64,000 nt of DNA. Origin: Trichormus_B sp936914905. GTDB taxonomy: Bacteria > Cyanobacteriota > Cyanobacteriia > Cyanobacteriales > Nostocaceae. A program made the translations under genes and the position numbers. The stretch lies in assembly GCF_039871975.1 (NCBI RefSeq), contig NZ_JBDPLL010000001.1. One strand, written 5' to 3'. The notes under the pieces are model-generated. The model worked only from the letters and a program-made list of their open reading frames with translations, was not told where the DNA came from and did not search any database. This document shows, piece by piece, positions 36,155-45,248 of this stretch. Each line of letters starts with the position of its first letter. Positions within the stretch are counted from its first letter, which is position 1.

Positions 36155-36446
36155 CTACCAAAAGGAAAAATCTACATTATATTCAAGAATATCCACATCG
36201 TACAAAACAAATATTGGGAATAACTAACCATCAGTTTCTTGTGAGCCCCAGCTGAAATGCAGCATAATGAAAAACTTCAACCTGAGATAGAAAGTAAGAA
36301 GATACATATAAATCACAAAGGAGGAGGGCGGAAACAGAAACTAGAGATAATATGTCTATACAATTCCCGAATTTACAAAAATATACAAAATGGAAAGCCA
36401 GACATAGACTTTCCTCCCCGCCCATTCCTACTACCTTTTCCTTAGA
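36155..36446 (+). pseudogene. IS5/HARBI-like transposase N-terminal remnant
   Basis: One plus-strand frame reads YIQEYPHRTKQILGITNHQF and stops. The next continues MQHNEKLQPEIESKK and then INHKGGGRKQKL. The pattern YL..HP.RTK..LGI...QF...L, then NHKGGGRKxKL resembles the helix-turn-helix N-terminus of cyanobacterial IS5-type (Tnp4/HARBI-like) transposases. The remainder runs into the scaffold gap. Confidence 0.5.
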
Positions 36447-36546
36447 NNNNNNNNNNNNNNNNNNNNNNNNNNNNNNNNNNNNNNNNNNNNNNNNNNNNNN
36501 NNNNNNNNNNNNNNNNNNNNNNNNNNNNNNNNNNNNNNNNNNNNNN
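36447..36546. other. Scaffold gap (100 N)
   Basis: Exactly 100 undetermined bases inside a transposase remnant. Confidence 0.99.
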
Positions 36547-36988
36547 CTTTGAGTCTGTGAATCCTTTATTTTTTTCAGGATTCCTTAATCTCACTTTTTT
36601 GACTCTTAATTCTTTATGACGAGGATATGGTCGTCTTTATTCTTTCAAAGTATTATTTTTTCTTTGGTTCAGTGGTTTAGGCTCTTGTCCTTCACCTCTA
36701 TTAATATAGCAACTCTTTCTCTTTTTCGTCAAGCAGTTCTTCAAACTTTTTTTCCTGAGGTTGAATGCTCTGTAAAATAAGCTGTAAACCCTATACAACA
36801 AGTGATGACATCTCAAAAAATATAGAGTTGAATTATCCTTATATGTTTTTATATGTTTTTGATTTTTTCTGTTGCCAAATTTGTCAAAATATATCTGTAA
36901 GCTAGGATTAATAAGCTTTCAACATAGTTTTATGGGGTGGGTTCAGGAGTGTAGACTCACTAACTAGAATAATTAACAGGAAGAGACT
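36547..36988. other. Probable IS debris and leader of phasin-like gene
   Basis: 36547-36760 is T-rich on the plus strand. On the minus strand it has a charged short stretch (KFEELLDEKEKELLY), possibly transposase debris; I cannot name it. 36760-36988 is an ordinary AT-rich leader with GGAAGAG before the next ATG. Confidence 0.35.
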
Positions 36989-37312
36989 ATGGATAGGAAT
37001 AATTGGTTGGAACAGCTAATGATGCTGGGTATTGGCACAACTTCTTTAGTAGCAGATAAACTAAGACAAGTCAGTGATGAACTTGTTAAGGATGGTAAGC
37101 TCAATCCTGAGCAAGCTAAAGTGGTTATGGATGATATTGTGCAGCAGTTAAAGTCGGAGCAAGGTAATTGGGAAGTGCAGATGCAACGGCAGATGCGAAA
37201 TATGATGCAGGATCTGGGGGTGGCTCGTCAGTCAGAAGTGGATGAATTGCGGGGTAGAATTGATCGTTTAGAGCGTCAGCTGCGCGATTTGGAAAATAAG
37301 CTTTGGCGTTAG
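36989..37312 (+). CDS. Phasin-like / PHA-granule-associated family protein
   Basis: 107 aa. An N-terminal segment (WLEQLMMLGIGTTSLVADKL) leads into an amphipathic helix (DELVKDGKLNPEQAKVVMDD) and a C-terminal heptad coiled coil (SEVDELRGRIDRLERQLRDL). The order and composition fit the small poly(hydroxyalkanoate) granule-associated/phasin-like family common in cyanobacteria, whose role outside PHA granules is unclear. ATG 36989 is preceded by AGGAAGAG. The FKBP gene follows 85 bases downstream on the same strand. Confidence 0.75.
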   Translation: MDRNNWLEQLMMLGIGTTSLVADKLRQVSDELVKDGKLNPEQAKVVMDDIVQQLKSEQGNWEVQMQRQMRNMMQDLGVARQSEVDELRGRIDRLERQLRDLENKLWR

Positions 37313-37396
37313 GATATTTATTATGATTTAAACTGAATTTCTGTCCTATCGGTAATCTGATTACCAAACTACCTAGTTATATAGGGAGGGCTGATT

Positions 37397-37925
37397 TTGA
37401 AAGGGATTTTACTGAGCGTAGTGTTCATGCTTCTGTGTGTTATGGCCTTCGTATTAATGCAGGGTGGTAAACAGGATAGTGCTGTTGCGGTTAAGTCGAT
37501 TCAAACACCATTAGTAGCGACTACTGCAATTGCCGAAAACAATACTCTGAGAGCGAGCAATACTATTATGTCGGAATTGAATGTTGTAACTACTTCCTCT
37601 GGACTGAAGTACTTTGAATTCAAAAAAAGGGGATGGACTGGTTACTCCTGAACGGGGACAAACGATTGTGGTTCACTATACTTCTACTTTAGAAGATGGT
37701 ACTAAGTTTGATAGTTTAATCTATCACGGCCAACTCTTCAGCTTTAAAATTGGTGTATGCCAGGTAATTAAAGGTTGGAATGAAGGTCTGAGTACTATGA
37801 AAGTAGGCGATCACCATCAGTCGATTATTCCCTCGGAGTTGGGTTATGGTACTAGAGGTGCTAGTGGTGTGATTCCACCATTCTCGAAGCTGATTTTTGA
37901 TGTGGAACTGTTGGATATTAAGTAG
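37397..37925 (+). pseudogene. FKBP-type peptidyl-prolyl isomerase, frameshifted
   Basis: The first frame (TTG start, GGGAGGG upstream) encodes a membrane anchor or signal (ILLSVVFMLLCVMAFVLMQG), a linker and the start of the FKBP domain (SGLKYFEF). Then it shifts in a run of seven A (37622-37628). The second frame continues KKGDGLVTPERGQTIVVHYT, EDGTKFDS, QVIKGWNEGLSTMKVGD, GYGTRGASGVIPP and KLIFDVELLDIK to 37925. One base too many or too few in the A-run explains it. Most FKBP pocket residues are retained, but the usual RDRGQPF loop reads IYHGQLF. This is either a young pseudogene or a homopolymer sequencing error. Confidence 0.75.
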
Positions 37926-37991
37926 TTATTGGGAAATTGGGATTTAGGAAAAGACGAATTCCCAATTCCCAATTTGCAATATTCTATTAAA

Positions 37992-39797
37992 TTAATAGTT
38001 ATTGAGTCTCGCTAGGTTTTTAAACTTTGTAAATTGTGGATCAAATAAAAGTTTGACTGTTCCGGTCGGTCCATTACGGTGTTTAGCTATAATCACTTCT
38101 GCTATTCCGCGATCTGGAGTCTCTGGAGAGTAATATTCATCGCGGTAAAGCATAATTACTAAATCTGCGTCTTGTTCAATGGAATTATGAACAACAATAT
38201 TATTAGCTATAAAATTATGCAGATAAGGAACTGTTAAGTCAAAGACTTCTTCTTCTCCATCTGGTATTATTGATACAATTTCATCCCAATATACATCACT
38301 GTTAGCAAGCGCAAGTAACTCATTGGGTTGAACAATATTGACAACTGGTAAACACAGATCTTGTGGAGGATTTAATTCATCAAGTTTTTTCCAACCATGA
38401 ATTGTGAGGAATTTATGATTAGCTGTTGCCCTAATTTTTTTTCCTAATCGAGTTGTTAAGGTAAATACGGGTTTGATACCTGTCAAAAAGACATTACTAA
38501 CAATTGCTATTTCTAGCTTCATTGTTTTCTCATTTAATGCCCAAACTGGAAAACCAGATTTACCTACTAATTCTTTCATTGGTACTTGTAATCCTGTAGC
38601 TGCCAATCTGACTAGACTATCACCTGTCAAACAACCAGATTCACGTAAATCTGATAACATTGGGCGTTTATTGGTACGTGCTTCTACGCCGCGACTTAAC
38701 TGAGATAGGGCAATAATGGGAACAGACAATTCACGGGCTAAACCTTTGAGAGAACGGGTTATTTTCGATAATTCTTGAACGCGATTATCTCCTGCTCCTT
38801 CCATGAGTTGTAAGTAGTCTATGACTATTAATCCTAATTCTGTATTCTGTTCGGCTTGGAGTCGTCGCGCTTGACTCCGCATTTGGGTAACTGTAATATT
38901 AGCGGTGTCGTCAATGAAAATCGGCATTTCTGAGAGATTACTAATCGCACGGCTTAAAGATTCCCATTGGGTTTGGCTTATGCGTCCACTTCGCAAATAA
39001 ACGCTTTCAATTTGTGCTTCACTAGCAAGTAGTCGCTGTACTAGTTGTTCTTTGGACATTTCTAAACTGAAAACTGCAACGGGTAGTTTATAACCAGCGG
39101 CAATATTATTAGCTAAGTTAAGGCAGAAGGCTGTTTTCCCCATTGATGGCCTGCCAGCGACTATAATTAAATCAGAACGCTGAAACCCGCTGGTCATAGC
39201 GTCTAAATCATAAAAACCGCAGGGAATACCGGGTAAGGCGATTCCTTCATGTCGTCTTTCAACTTCTTGGAAGATGTTAATGAGGGTATCAGAAATGTGA
39301 ACTAATCCTGATTGGGGTTTTTCTTGAGTAACGCCAAAAACTTTTTGTTCTGCTTGGTCGAGGATAATGGGTAATTCAGTTTCTGTTTCGTAACCAAGTT
39401 GTACAATTTCATTACCAGCTTTGATTAATTGGCGTCGCAGGTATTTTTCCATGACTAACCCTGCTAAGGCGTCAATATTGACTGCTGATACTGTACGGTC
39501 TACTAATGTGGCTAATTTATTTCTGCCACCTATGCGGATTAGTTTATCGTTGTCAGTTAGCCAATTTGTGAGAGAGAGTAAGTCTGTGGGTTTATTTTGG
39601 GCGTGAAGGGTAAGGGCAGCTTGATAGATATCCTTATGGGCATTAATATAAAATGCTTCGAGTACTAGGCGATCGCGTATTCGACTGATAGCTTCTGGAT
39701 CTAGTAAAATACCCCCTAATATCGCTTCTTCTACTTCGATGTTTTGGGGTGGTAGGCGGTTGCTACCATCTCCTTGAAAACTAAGTTCTTCAGCCAT
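37992..39797 (-). CDS. dnaB: Replicative DNA helicase DnaB with in-frame intein
   Basis: Hexameric 5'-3' helicase of the replication fork. The frame is 601 codons, of which residues 389-538 are an intein. The spliced helicase would be 451 aa, a normal length. N-terminal domain: LPPQNIEVEEAILGGILLDP. Walker A is GRPSMGKT near residue 214, then FSLEMSKEQLVQRLLASEAQ (motif H1a), IDYLQLMEG (Walker B) and SQLSRGVEARTNKRPMLSDL just before the intein. After it, SIEQDADLVIMLYRDEYY holds the last helicase motif. rplI lies 150 bases upstream on the same strand, an arrangement common in bacteria. Confidence 0.97.
   Translation of the reverse strand: MAEELSFQGDGSNRLPPQNIEVEEAILGGILLDPEAISRIRDRLVLEAFYINAHKDIYQAALTLHAQNKPTDLLSLTNWLTDNDKLIRIGGRNKLATLVDRTVSAVNIDALAGLVMEKYLRRQLIKAGNEIVQLGYETETELPIILDQAEQKVFGVTQEKPQSGLVHISDTLINIFQEVERRHEGIALPGIPCGFYDLDAMTSGFQRSDLIIVAGRPSMGKTAFCLNLANNIAAGYKLPVAVFSLEMSKEQLVQRLLASEAQIESVYLRSGRISQTQWESLSRAISNLSEMPIFIDDTANITVTQMRSQARRLQAEQNTELGLIVIDYLQLMEGAGDNRVQELSKITRSLKGLARELSVPIIALSQLSRGVEARTNKRPMLSDLRESGCLTGDSLVRLAATGLQVPMKELVGKSGFPVWALNEKTMKLEIAIVSNVFLTGIKPVFTLTTRLGKKIRATANHKFLTIHGWKKLDELNPPQDLCLPVVNIVQPNELLALANSDVYWDEIVSIIPDGEEEVFDLTVPYLHNFIANNIVVHNSIEQDADLVIMLYRDEYYSPETPDRGIAEVIIAKHRNGPTGTVKLLFDPQFTKFKNLARLNNY
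38184..38633 (-). other. DnaB mini-intein (150 aa, no homing endonuclease)
   Basis: It begins at Cys after LRESG (block A CLTGDSLVRLAATG) and has block B TRLGKKIRATANHKFLTI with the catalytic TxxH-like ANHKFL. It ends with block F DEIVSIIPDGEEEVFDLTVP and block G FIANNIVVHN followed by extein Ser. Insertion site and sequence match the Synechocystis-type DnaB intein, whose long form carries an endonuclease. Here only about 50 residues join the splicing halves, too few for an endonuclease. All residues needed for splicing (Cys1, block B His, penultimate His, terminal Asn, +1 Ser) are present, so it should splice. Confidence 0.93.
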
Positions 39798-39949
39798 AAG
39801 CGATTTGGGATTGGTAAGCAGGTTTTAAATATTAACGTAATTTGGAGGTTAGGAGGCAAAAGGCAAAAGGCAGAAGGGATACTTTATTATCTCTATTACC
39901 CCATCTCCCTCTTACCTATCACCTATACACCTATAACCTTTTAACAAAC

Positions 39950-40408
39950 TTAAGTGCCAACAACTTCGATATTAATTTCTGCTGTTACTTCAGAGTACAA
40001 CTTAATTTCGGCTTTGTATGTACCCAGGTGGTTAATATCAGGAATTGTAATACCGCGCCGATCAATTGCTTGACTGATAGCTGCTTGAATTGCTCCTGCT
40101 ACCTCTTGGGTGGTGACTGTACCGAAAATAGCTTTGTTTTCACCAACTGGCTTCGCAATTTTCAAGCTACCGACTTTTTGCAAGGCTGCTTTTTGTTCTA
40201 GTGCTTGTTGTCTAAGTTCTAATTGCCGTTGACGTTCTTGTTCACGACGGCGTTCTACTTGTCTGAGAATACCAGGTGTAGCATGAGTAGCTAAACTCTG
40301 GGGAATTAGATAATTACGAGCATAGCCTGTTGCTACATCTACTACGTCGCCAGATTTTCCCAGCTTGCTCACATCTTTTATTAAAACTAACTGCACTCGT
40401 TTCGCCAT
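39950..40408 (-). CDS. rplI: 50S ribosomal protein L9
   Basis: 152 aa. The N-terminal domain has VQLVLIKDVSKLGKSGDVVD and VATGYARNYLIPQSLATHAT, the rRNA-binding signature. The long connecting helix is Arg/Gln/Glu-rich (about residues 50-75). The C-terminal domain includes ENKAIFGTVTTQEVAGAIQA. Upstream of dnaB on the same strand; the 150-base gap holds short repeats. Confidence 0.97.
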   Translation of the reverse strand: MAKRVQLVLIKDVSKLGKSGDVVDVATGYARNYLIPQSLATHATPGILRQVERRREQERQRQLELRQQALEQKAALQKVGSLKIAKPVGENKAIFGTVTTQEVAGAIQAAISQAIDRRGITIPDINHLGTYKAEIKLYSEVTAEINIEVVGT

Positions 40409-40548
40409 TCTCTTTGTTTTTCCTGTTAAATCTTATTAAATTGGGTGTCAGCAGGAAAGCTTACAAAAGTGTAGCTTGACCTTAAGCTAGTTTGCTTATA
40501 CCCCAAAGACTAAATATTGTAGCTAATTAGGGGGAGTGATCGCAATAG

Positions 40549-40581
40549 GTAAGGGTGACACTAAATAAGGGTGACACTAAA
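40549..40581. repeat. Direct duplication TAAGGGTGACACTAAA
   Basis: Two adjacent copies of a 16-base unit lie between the gloB 3' end and the rplI upstream region. Confidence 0.7.
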
Positions 40582-40595
40582 TGCTGATATGATCG

Positions 40596-41369
40596 CTAAA
40601 ATTTATCTTTCATACTGCGAATCCGAGCAAATGTTTGTACTGCTTCGTTACTTTTTACAGATAATTGTAATGAAGGTTTATCCCAACGCAGGAATGGATT
40701 TGTAAGCTTTTCTATTTCGAGTAATGAAGGAACTGTAGCTTCTTGGCGTTTACGCATAGCTATTACTTCTTCATAACGCTTTTGTAAATCTGGGTTATCT
40801 CCATCCACAGTCAAGGCGAAGCGCAGATTATTTAAAGTATATTCGTGGGCACACCAAATACGTGTATTGTCAGGTAAAGCCCGGAGTTTACTTAAGGACT
40901 CTAGCATTTGGGCTGGTGTCCCTTCAAACAAACGACCACAACCACCAGCAAATAGAGTATCACCGCAGAATAGTTCTCCGGTGTCAACTGTTGTTACTGG
41001 TGGAAAGTAGTAAGCGATATGAGCGCGAGTATGTCCGGGAACAAAGAATACTTTTGCTGTACGATTAGCAAATGGGATGCGATCACCTTCTTGCAAAAAT
41101 ACCTGCTGTCTAGGAATTCTACCTTGATCCTCAATCCCACCGTAAACCTTTAATTCAGGAAATTCCAGTATTAGCTGTTGATTTGCACCTACATGATCAC
41201 GATGGTGATGTGTATTGAAAATTGCTACTAACTCAGCTTTTATTTGCTGCAATTTTTTTAAAACTGGTTCAGACTCAGCGGGATCAACAACTACAGCAAT
41301 ATGTTGTTCTGAATCATATAACAGAAATATATAGTTGTCAGAAAGTGCTGACAGACGGATAACTTGCAC
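40596..41369 (-). CDS. gloB: Hydroxyacylglutathione hydrolase (glyoxalase II)
   Basis: Metallo-beta-lactamase-fold hydrolase that converts S-lactoylglutathione to lactate and glutathione. About 257 aa. It has the start block QVIRLSALSDNYIFLLYD and metal motif THHHRDHVGAN, then VPGHTRAHIAYYF, LFCGDTLFAGGCGRLFEGTP and the substrate-binding C-terminus beginning WCAHEYTLNNLRFA. GTG at 41369 is preferred: GGAGG lies 7 bases upstream and homology starts there. The frame upstream to 41396 adds nine unrelated residues. Confidence 0.93.
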   Translation of the reverse strand: MQVIRLSALSDNYIFLLYDSEQHIAVVVDPAESEPVLKKLQQIKAELVAIFNTHHHRDHVGANQQLILEFPELKVYGGIEDQGRIPRQQVFLQEGDRIPFANRTAKVFFVPGHTRAHIAYYFPPVTTVDTGELFCGDTLFAGGCGRLFEGTPAQMLESLSKLRALPDNTRIWCAHEYTLNNLRFALTVDGDNPDLQKRYEEVIAMRKRQEATVPSLLEIEKLTNPFLRWDKPSLQLSVKSNEAVQTFARIRSMKDKF

Positions 41370-41683
41370 TACTTTGCCTCCGTTACTTATATGCAACTAC
41401 CGTACAATTAAAGTACATACTATTATATACATTCCACTTTACTTTATAAAATATTGGGAATGATCACTAAACTTTCTGAGTAAATATATAAATATAGCTG
41501 GATATAGCTGGTATGATAATATAAAATTCTACTTTAGACGGTATCAAAAGTTACTGACACAAAAGTTTTATGGTATCTTCAAACAGAGACTATAAAATTA
41601 AAACTTATAACTATTTATAGCTAATTAGAAACATATTTCTATGTATATCAAAAAATTTGTAGTGGCAGGAGAAAGGATCCAAA
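41370..41683. other. Divergent intergenic region before the glycan cluster
   Basis: 314 AT-rich bases between gloB (minus) and the first glycosyltransferase gene (plus). It presumably holds the cluster promoter. No structure stands out; a small GATATAGCTGG duplication lies near 41500. Confidence 0.35.
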
Positions 41684-42856
41684 TTGAAAGTCTCTATACT
41701 TGTGAGCGATCTATCTAGTGTTGGAGCAGGAAGATGGGGAGGAGGATCAGTTCGTTCCTTCCTATTAGCACAATCCCTACAAGAACTTAATTATCAAGTA
41801 GAAATTTTAGGCTTTATTTTTGGTAAGAAAGCAACTGTAATTCCTCAATCAGAAATTAGTGTCGATCAGTTTATTGGCTATAACTATCCAAAATTCTTGA
41901 TGTCGGCTTCTCAGCTTCTAAAAAAAATTGATGGTGACATTATTTATGCTATGAGACCTAAGCCTACAACTTTTGGTCTAGCACTATTACAAAAATCAAG
42001 AAGTAATCAACCCATAATTTTAGATATAGACGATTGGGAACTTAGTTGGTATATAGGTAAAAAATGGGAGTATAAAGCCTGTCTTAAACAACTTTACCGT
42101 GATATTTTTAAATCAGATGGAGCATTAAGACAGCCAGATCATCCATTCTACTTAAAGATGCTGGAAGGCATGACTAAAAAAGCAAGTGCTATTACAATAC
42201 ATACTAAATTTTTAAAGGATAAATTTGGCGGTACATATTTACCTAATGGTAAAGATACAGAACTTTTTAATCCCAATTACTATAATCCAGAAAAAAGTAG
42301 GATCTTCTATGGTTTATCTGGATATAGAATTTTAATGTTTCCAGGCGCTCCTAGACCATATAAAGGTGTTGAAGATATATTATTAGCTCTTGAATTCCTC
42401 AATGAACCAGATCTAAAGTTAGTAATTGTGGGAGGTAGTCCTTATGATGATTATGATGCTCAACTTTCAGCAAAATGGGGACGTTGGATTATAAAACTAC
42501 CAAAATATCCACCGACAGAAATGCCTAAAATTGTTGCAGCAGCACATATTGTGGTTGTTCCCCAAAGAAATACACCAGCCGCTTTAGCTCAATTTCCATT
42601 AAAACTAACTGATGGTATGGCAATGGCTAAACCGATATTAGCAACCCGTGTGGGAGATATTCCTGAAATTTTAGGTGCAACTGGTTATTTAGTTGATCCT
42701 GAGTCACCTGAACAAATTGCTGAGGAAATAAAATTGATATTTCAAAATTTAGATGCAGCTAATCAGCGTGCACTTAAAGCTAGAGAAAGATGTGTAGAAA
42801 GATATAGTATTAGTTCTATGTCTAATATTCTAGAATGTGTTATTAGCAAGTTGTGA
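41684..42856 (+). CDS. Glycosyltransferase family 4 (GT-B fold)
   Basis: 390 aa. An N-terminal Rossmann half has VSILVSDLSSVGAGRWGGGS with a Gly-rich start, and DIDDWELSWYIG marks the mid region. The C-terminal donor-binding half has LMFPGAPRPYKGVEDILLAL, LKLVIVGGSPYDDYDAQLSA and the conserved KLTDGMAMAKPILATRVGDI, whose loop takes the place of the usual E(x7)E patch. Transfers a sugar from an NDP-sugar to a growing glycan; donor and acceptor cannot be read from sequence. Start is TTG at 41684 with AGGAGAAAGG upstream. First gene of a five-gene co-directional cluster; the ABC exporter follows after 80 bases. Confidence 0.88.
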   Translation: MKVSILVSDLSSVGAGRWGGGSVRSFLLAQSLQELNYQVEILGFIFGKKATVIPQSEISVDQFIGYNYPKFLMSASQLLKKIDGDIIYAMRPKPTTFGLALLQKSRSNQPIILDIDDWELSWYIGKKWEYKACLKQLYRDIFKSDGALRQPDHPFYLKMLEGMTKKASAITIHTKFLKDKFGGTYLPNGKDTELFNPNYYNPEKSRIFYGLSGYRILMFPGAPRPYKGVEDILLALEFLNEPDLKLVIVGGSPYDDYDAQLSAKWGRWIIKLPKYPPTEMPKIVAAAHIVVVPQRNTPAALAQFPLKLTDGMAMAKPILATRVGDIPEILGATGYLVDPESPEQIAEEIKLIFQNLDAANQRALKARERCVERYSISSMSNILECVISKL

Positions 42857-42936
42857 TTAATTTTGAATTATAATTAACTCGCGATTAATTATTTTTTATT
42901 TAGTTTGAAAAGTCCCCTGTGATGAAATGAACTGCA

Positions 42937-45180
42937 ATGTCTACCAGGAAGATATTACTAAGATTTTCTAGACCTTATTCAAAGTTAATTTTACTAACAA
43001 TAGTATTAGGATTCTCCGGAGCATTATTTAATGGTGTGAGTACAGCTATAATTGTTCCAGTAATTCTAAAAATAGTTGGACAACCAGTAGATTTACAAGG
43101 TGCTCCTGGTATTTTGAGATTTATCCTCAATCCGTTTAATGGTGTAGCAGAAAATTACCAGATTGGAGTAATGTCTGGGGCAATCTTAGCCATAATTACT
43201 TTAAAAAATCTAGCTACTTATACTGGTTCATTAACATCTAGTTTTCTAACCCTTAGAATAACCTCCGATATGCGAGAAGCTGGAATTAGTATGCTATTAA
43301 AAGTAGATATAGATTATTATACCACGATGAAAGTTGGCGATTTAATCAATCGTCTAGGTGGAGAAATAAGTCGTACATCTACTGTTATTAATAACAGTAT
43401 TAAATTAACTACTTTATCAATTCAAACTGTAGTTTTCATTAGCTTGTTGTTGTCAATTTCTTTGCAATTAACAATTCTGGCAATGACCTTAATGCTGTTA
43501 TTAACCCTAGTTAATCAGTATTTTATTAATTGGTCCAAAAAGTGTGGGAAACAACTAAGTGAAGTATCTAAAGCCTATTCAATAGCTGTTCTGGAAGTTT
43601 TGAATGGGATTAGATTACTTAAGTCAACAAGTAATGAGGAAAAAGAATATAAACGCATAAGAAAGTTAATTAAAATGCGTGAGCGAGCAGATTTTCAAGA
43701 TCAGGCAAATTCACAAATAGTTGGCCCATTAAGTGAAGTTCTAGGAATTGCTTGTCTACTGACAATTGTAACTTTAAGTAAAACTTTACTTGCTGAACAA
43801 GTTACGTCAGTTTCCACGGTACTGCTGACGTATTTATTCGTATTATTGCGATTGCTACCACTAGTTTCTCAGCTCAATAGCCTTCGCAGTAATTTTGCCA
43901 GTACTGCTGCTAGTGTGGATATGGTGAGTCAGTTTTTAAGGCTAGATGATAAACCTTTTATGGGTAATGGTAAACTTCCATACAAAAAATTAAAACAGGG
44001 AGTGCATTTTCAATCTATTTCTTTTAGCTATAGGAACAATAATAGGCAAGTACTTAAAGAAGTAGACTTATATTTACCCCGTGGTACAACTCTAGCCTTA
44101 GTTGGTATTTCAGGTGCCGGTAAATCTACATTGGCAGACCTTTTACCAAGATTTTACGATCCAACAAGTGGTTCTATTACTTTTGATGGCATAGATTTGC
44201 GAGATTTTGATTTAGCATCTCTACGAAAAAATATGGGAATTGTTAGTCAAGATACTTTTCTTTTTAATGATTCGGTGGGGAATAACATAGCTTATTCTAA
44301 ACCAGAGGCTACAGAATCAGAAATTATCAAAGCAGCAAAGCTGGCTGATGCCTATGAATTTATTAGTAAACTACCTGAGCAGTTTGATACTGTGATAGGC
44401 GATCGCGGTGTGATGTTATCCGGTGGACAAAAACAAAGATTAGCGATTGCACGCACACTGCTACAAAACCCCGAAATCCTGATTTTGGACGAAGCTACCA
44501 GTGCATTAGATACTCTTTCCGAACGCTTAGTACAATATGCACTTGATGAACTGAGTCGGGATCGCACTACATTAGTAATTGCTCACCGACTTTCTACAGT
44601 CCGCAAAGCTGATCAAATTGCCGTCTTAGATCAAGGAAGAGTAGTAGAAGTTGGCAATCATGAAGAACTACTTCAAAAAGGTGGTTATTATGCTCACTTG
44701 TATTCAATGCAATTTGCTAACAGTACTGATAATTCTAGCAAGCGTAACCAAAGCTTACTCCGCATATCTTATGAAATTCGCACTCAACTAAATTCATTAA
44801 TTGGATTACTACAATTATTAATGGATAATTTTGTAGACGATGCTCAAGAACGTCAAGAATTACTTGAACAATCTTATAAAGCAGCATGGAGAATTCTTAA
44901 CACTATCGATTTTTTTGAAGGTGTAATTAATCAACAAATTAAAGGACAATTAGTTGCGATTGGCGAGCAGAATAACAGCAGCATTACTAGCTATTATCAA
45001 AAATTGAGCTGTATATTTGACGATTTCCGATCTGCGCTAAATCGTATATTAGTGTGCCTTCGTACAGTTACTGATAATGTAACAAACAAGGATGAGTTTA
45101 AAAGTCAATTATTAACAGGAGCTTATGAATCTGTTATTTACCTACTTGGAAATTTACAAAAGGTTGAAGATAGTATATAA
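42937..45180 (+). CDS. MsbA/HepA-type ABC exporter with C-terminal degenerate histidine-kinase-like domain
   Basis: 747 aa, about 140 longer than usual half-transporters. Six membrane segments span about residues 15-320. Then comes an ABC ATPase with Walker A GISGAGKSTLADLLP (about 390), signature LSGGQKQRLAIARTL (493), Walker B ILILDEATSALD (514) and switch His in IAHRLSTV. After the normal end (about residue 600) comes RISYEIRTQLNSLIGLLQLL, then QERQELLEQSYKAAWRILNT. This looks like a histidine-kinase dimerisation helix hairpin (usual SHEIRTPLNSIIG), but the phosphoacceptor His is Tyr and the Pro is Gln. No HATPase domain follows. It resembles HepA-type heterocyst polysaccharide exporters, flanked here by glycosyltransferases; substrate inferred to be a lipid-linked glycan. 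Confidence 0.9.
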   Translation: MSTRKILLRFSRPYSKLILLTIVLGFSGALFNGVSTAIIVPVILKIVGQPVDLQGAPGILRFILNPFNGVAENYQIGVMSGAILAIITLKNLATYTGSLTSSFLTLRITSDMREAGISMLLKVDIDYYTTMKVGDLINRLGGEISRTSTVINNSIKLTTLSIQTVVFISLLLSISLQLTILAMTLMLLLTLVNQYFINWSKKCGKQLSEVSKAYSIAVLEVLNGIRLLKSTSNEEKEYKRIRKLIKMRERADFQDQANSQIVGPLSEVLGIACLLTIVTLSKTLLAEQVTSVSTVLLTYLFVLLRLLPLVSQLNSLRSNFASTAASVDMVSQFLRLDDKPFMGNGKLPYKKLKQGVHFQSISFSYRNNNRQVLKEVDLYLPRGTTLALVGISGAGKSTLADLLPRFYDPTSGSITFDGIDLRDFDLASLRKNMGIVSQDTFLFNDSVGNNIAYSKPEATESEIIKAAKLADAYEFISKLPEQFDTVIGDRGVMLSGGQKQRLAIARTLLQNPEILILDEATSALDTLSERLVQYALDELSRDRTTLVIAHRLSTVRKADQIAVLDQGRVVEVGNHEELLQKGGYYAHLYSMQFANSTDNSSKRNQSLLRISYEIRTQLNSLIGLLQLLMDNFVDDAQERQELLEQSYKAAWRILNTIDFFEGVINQQIKGQLVAIGEQNNSSITSYYQKLSCIFDDFRSALNRILVCLRTVTDNVTNKDEFKSQLLTGAYESVIYLLGNLQKVEDSI

Positions 45181-45248
45181 AATATGAAATCTTACCATCT
45201 TGAAATAGGACTGAATTTAATCTAAATTTTATAAAAACTTACAAAAAC

